A DNA stretch of 64,000 bases from Bacteroidales bacterium (GTDB taxonomy: Bacteria; Bacteroidota; Bacteroidia; Bacteroidales; Paludibacteraceae). The notes beneath the pieces are model-generated. The model did no database searches and had not been told where the DNA came from. It worked only from the letters and a program-made list of their open reading frames with translations. The DNA lies in assembly GCA_012519885.1 (NCBI GenBank), contig JAAYPI010000053.1:31662-95661 (forward strand), in the 5' to 3' direction. Positions 63,649 through 64,000 of the stretch are shown piece by piece; position 1 is the first letter of the stretch; each line of letters opens with the position of its first letter. A program made the position numbers and the translations under genes.

Positions 63649-64000
63649 ATGAAAAAAGATAGTCGCATTTTAGTATTTGATAATTACGATTCGTTTACCT
63701 ATAATTTAGTCCACATGATAAAGAAACTAGGTTATAATAATGTGGAGGTTCATAGAAACGATAAAATAGCATTAGCTGATATTGCTCAATTTGACAAAAT
63801 TTTGCTATCACCTGGTCCGGGAGTACCCAGTGAGTCTGGAATTTTGTTAGAATTAATTACAACGTACGCACCAACCAAAAGCATTATGGGTGTTTGCTTG
63901 GGATTGCAAGCAATAGGCGAGGCGTTTGGTGGCAAACTGATAAATTTACCTACGGTTTTTCATGGTGTTGCTTTACAAGCTTCGATTATCGAAAAAGATA
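63649..64000 (+). CDS. trpG: Anthranilate synthase component II, glutamine amidotransferase (3' end cut off)
   Basis: TrpG releases ammonia from glutamine for TrpE. The visible 117 residues include LVFDNYDSFTYNLV at the N-terminus, LLSPGPGVPSESG, and the nucleophile elbow GVCLGLQAIGE with Cys83. The gene runs off the right edge of the window. It starts 13 bases after trpE. A PabA role in folate synthesis is possible in bifunctional species, but the operon position favours tryptophan. Confidence 0.92.
   Translation, partial: MKKDSRILVFDNYDSFTYNLVHMIKKLGYNNVEVHRNDKIALADIAQFDKILLSPGPGVPSESGILLELITTYAPTKSIMGVCLGLQAIGEAFGGKLINLPTVFHGVALQASIIEKD

Overview
The window is an AT-rich, densely coded chromosomal segment from a member of the Bacteroidota, most like an anaerobic, Bacteroidales-type organism. 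The evidence is a BatE-like protein, DUF4270 and DUF4105 proteins, a Bacteroides-type V-ATPase operon with DUF2764, a 2-oxoacid:ferredoxin oxidoreductase, an Nfn-like transhydrogenase, a probable type IX secretion tail on a nuclease, and several promoters matching the Bacteroidota pattern TTTG-N19-21-TAnnTTTG. I see no rRNA, tRNA, CRISPR array, insertion sequence or prophage. No gene is clearly foreign; both ends cut through genes (batE-like on the left, trpG on the right).

Layout. 1-4 kb: batE-like end, PAP2 phosphatase, small HTH protein, then on the minus strand a shortened glycogen-synthase-like protein and a DUF4270 lipoprotein. 4-8 kb: panC-panD (pantothenate), radA, class II aldolase. 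8-12.7 kb, minus: TRIC-like channel, metallo-beta-lactamase hydrolase, korA-korB. 12.8-19.2 kb, plus: pullulanase lipoprotein, Nif3-like protein, zinc-ribbon coiled coil, CPA2 antiporter. 19.2-27.2 kb, minus: a Na/Ca exchanger, then a carotenoid operon (lipocalin, crtB, cruF-like, acyltransferase, glycosyltransferase, TPR protein, crtI, epimerase). 27.3-36.4 kb, minus: an orphan membrane sensor-like protein, an ATP-cone/nuclease fusion and a seven-gene V-ATPase operon. 36.5-42.8 kb, minus: two envelope proteins, then gdhA, nfnA-nfnB-ddh. 43-50 kb, plus: valS, a tyrosine phenol-lyase/tryptophanase relative, mscS, MATE transporter, a small winged helix. 50-60.6 kb: DUF4105, folC, phoH, MalY-type lyase, ridA, secreted nuclease, DUF2147, FtsX-like permease, aminotransferase. 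60.8-64 kb: a trp operon (trpB-trpE-trpG...) preceded by a leader peptide with three consecutive Trp codons and an intrinsic terminator.

How it fits together. KorAB, Nfn, GDH and the probable Na+-binding V-ATPase point to a ferredoxin-based, probably fermentative anaerobic metabolism (inference). The carotenoid operon predicts a hydroxylated, glycosylated and acylated membrane carotenoid. The regulatory items I find most worth testing are the trp attenuator, a 20-bp perfect palindrome in the probable korA 5' leader, and the long hairpin between gdhA and nfnA.
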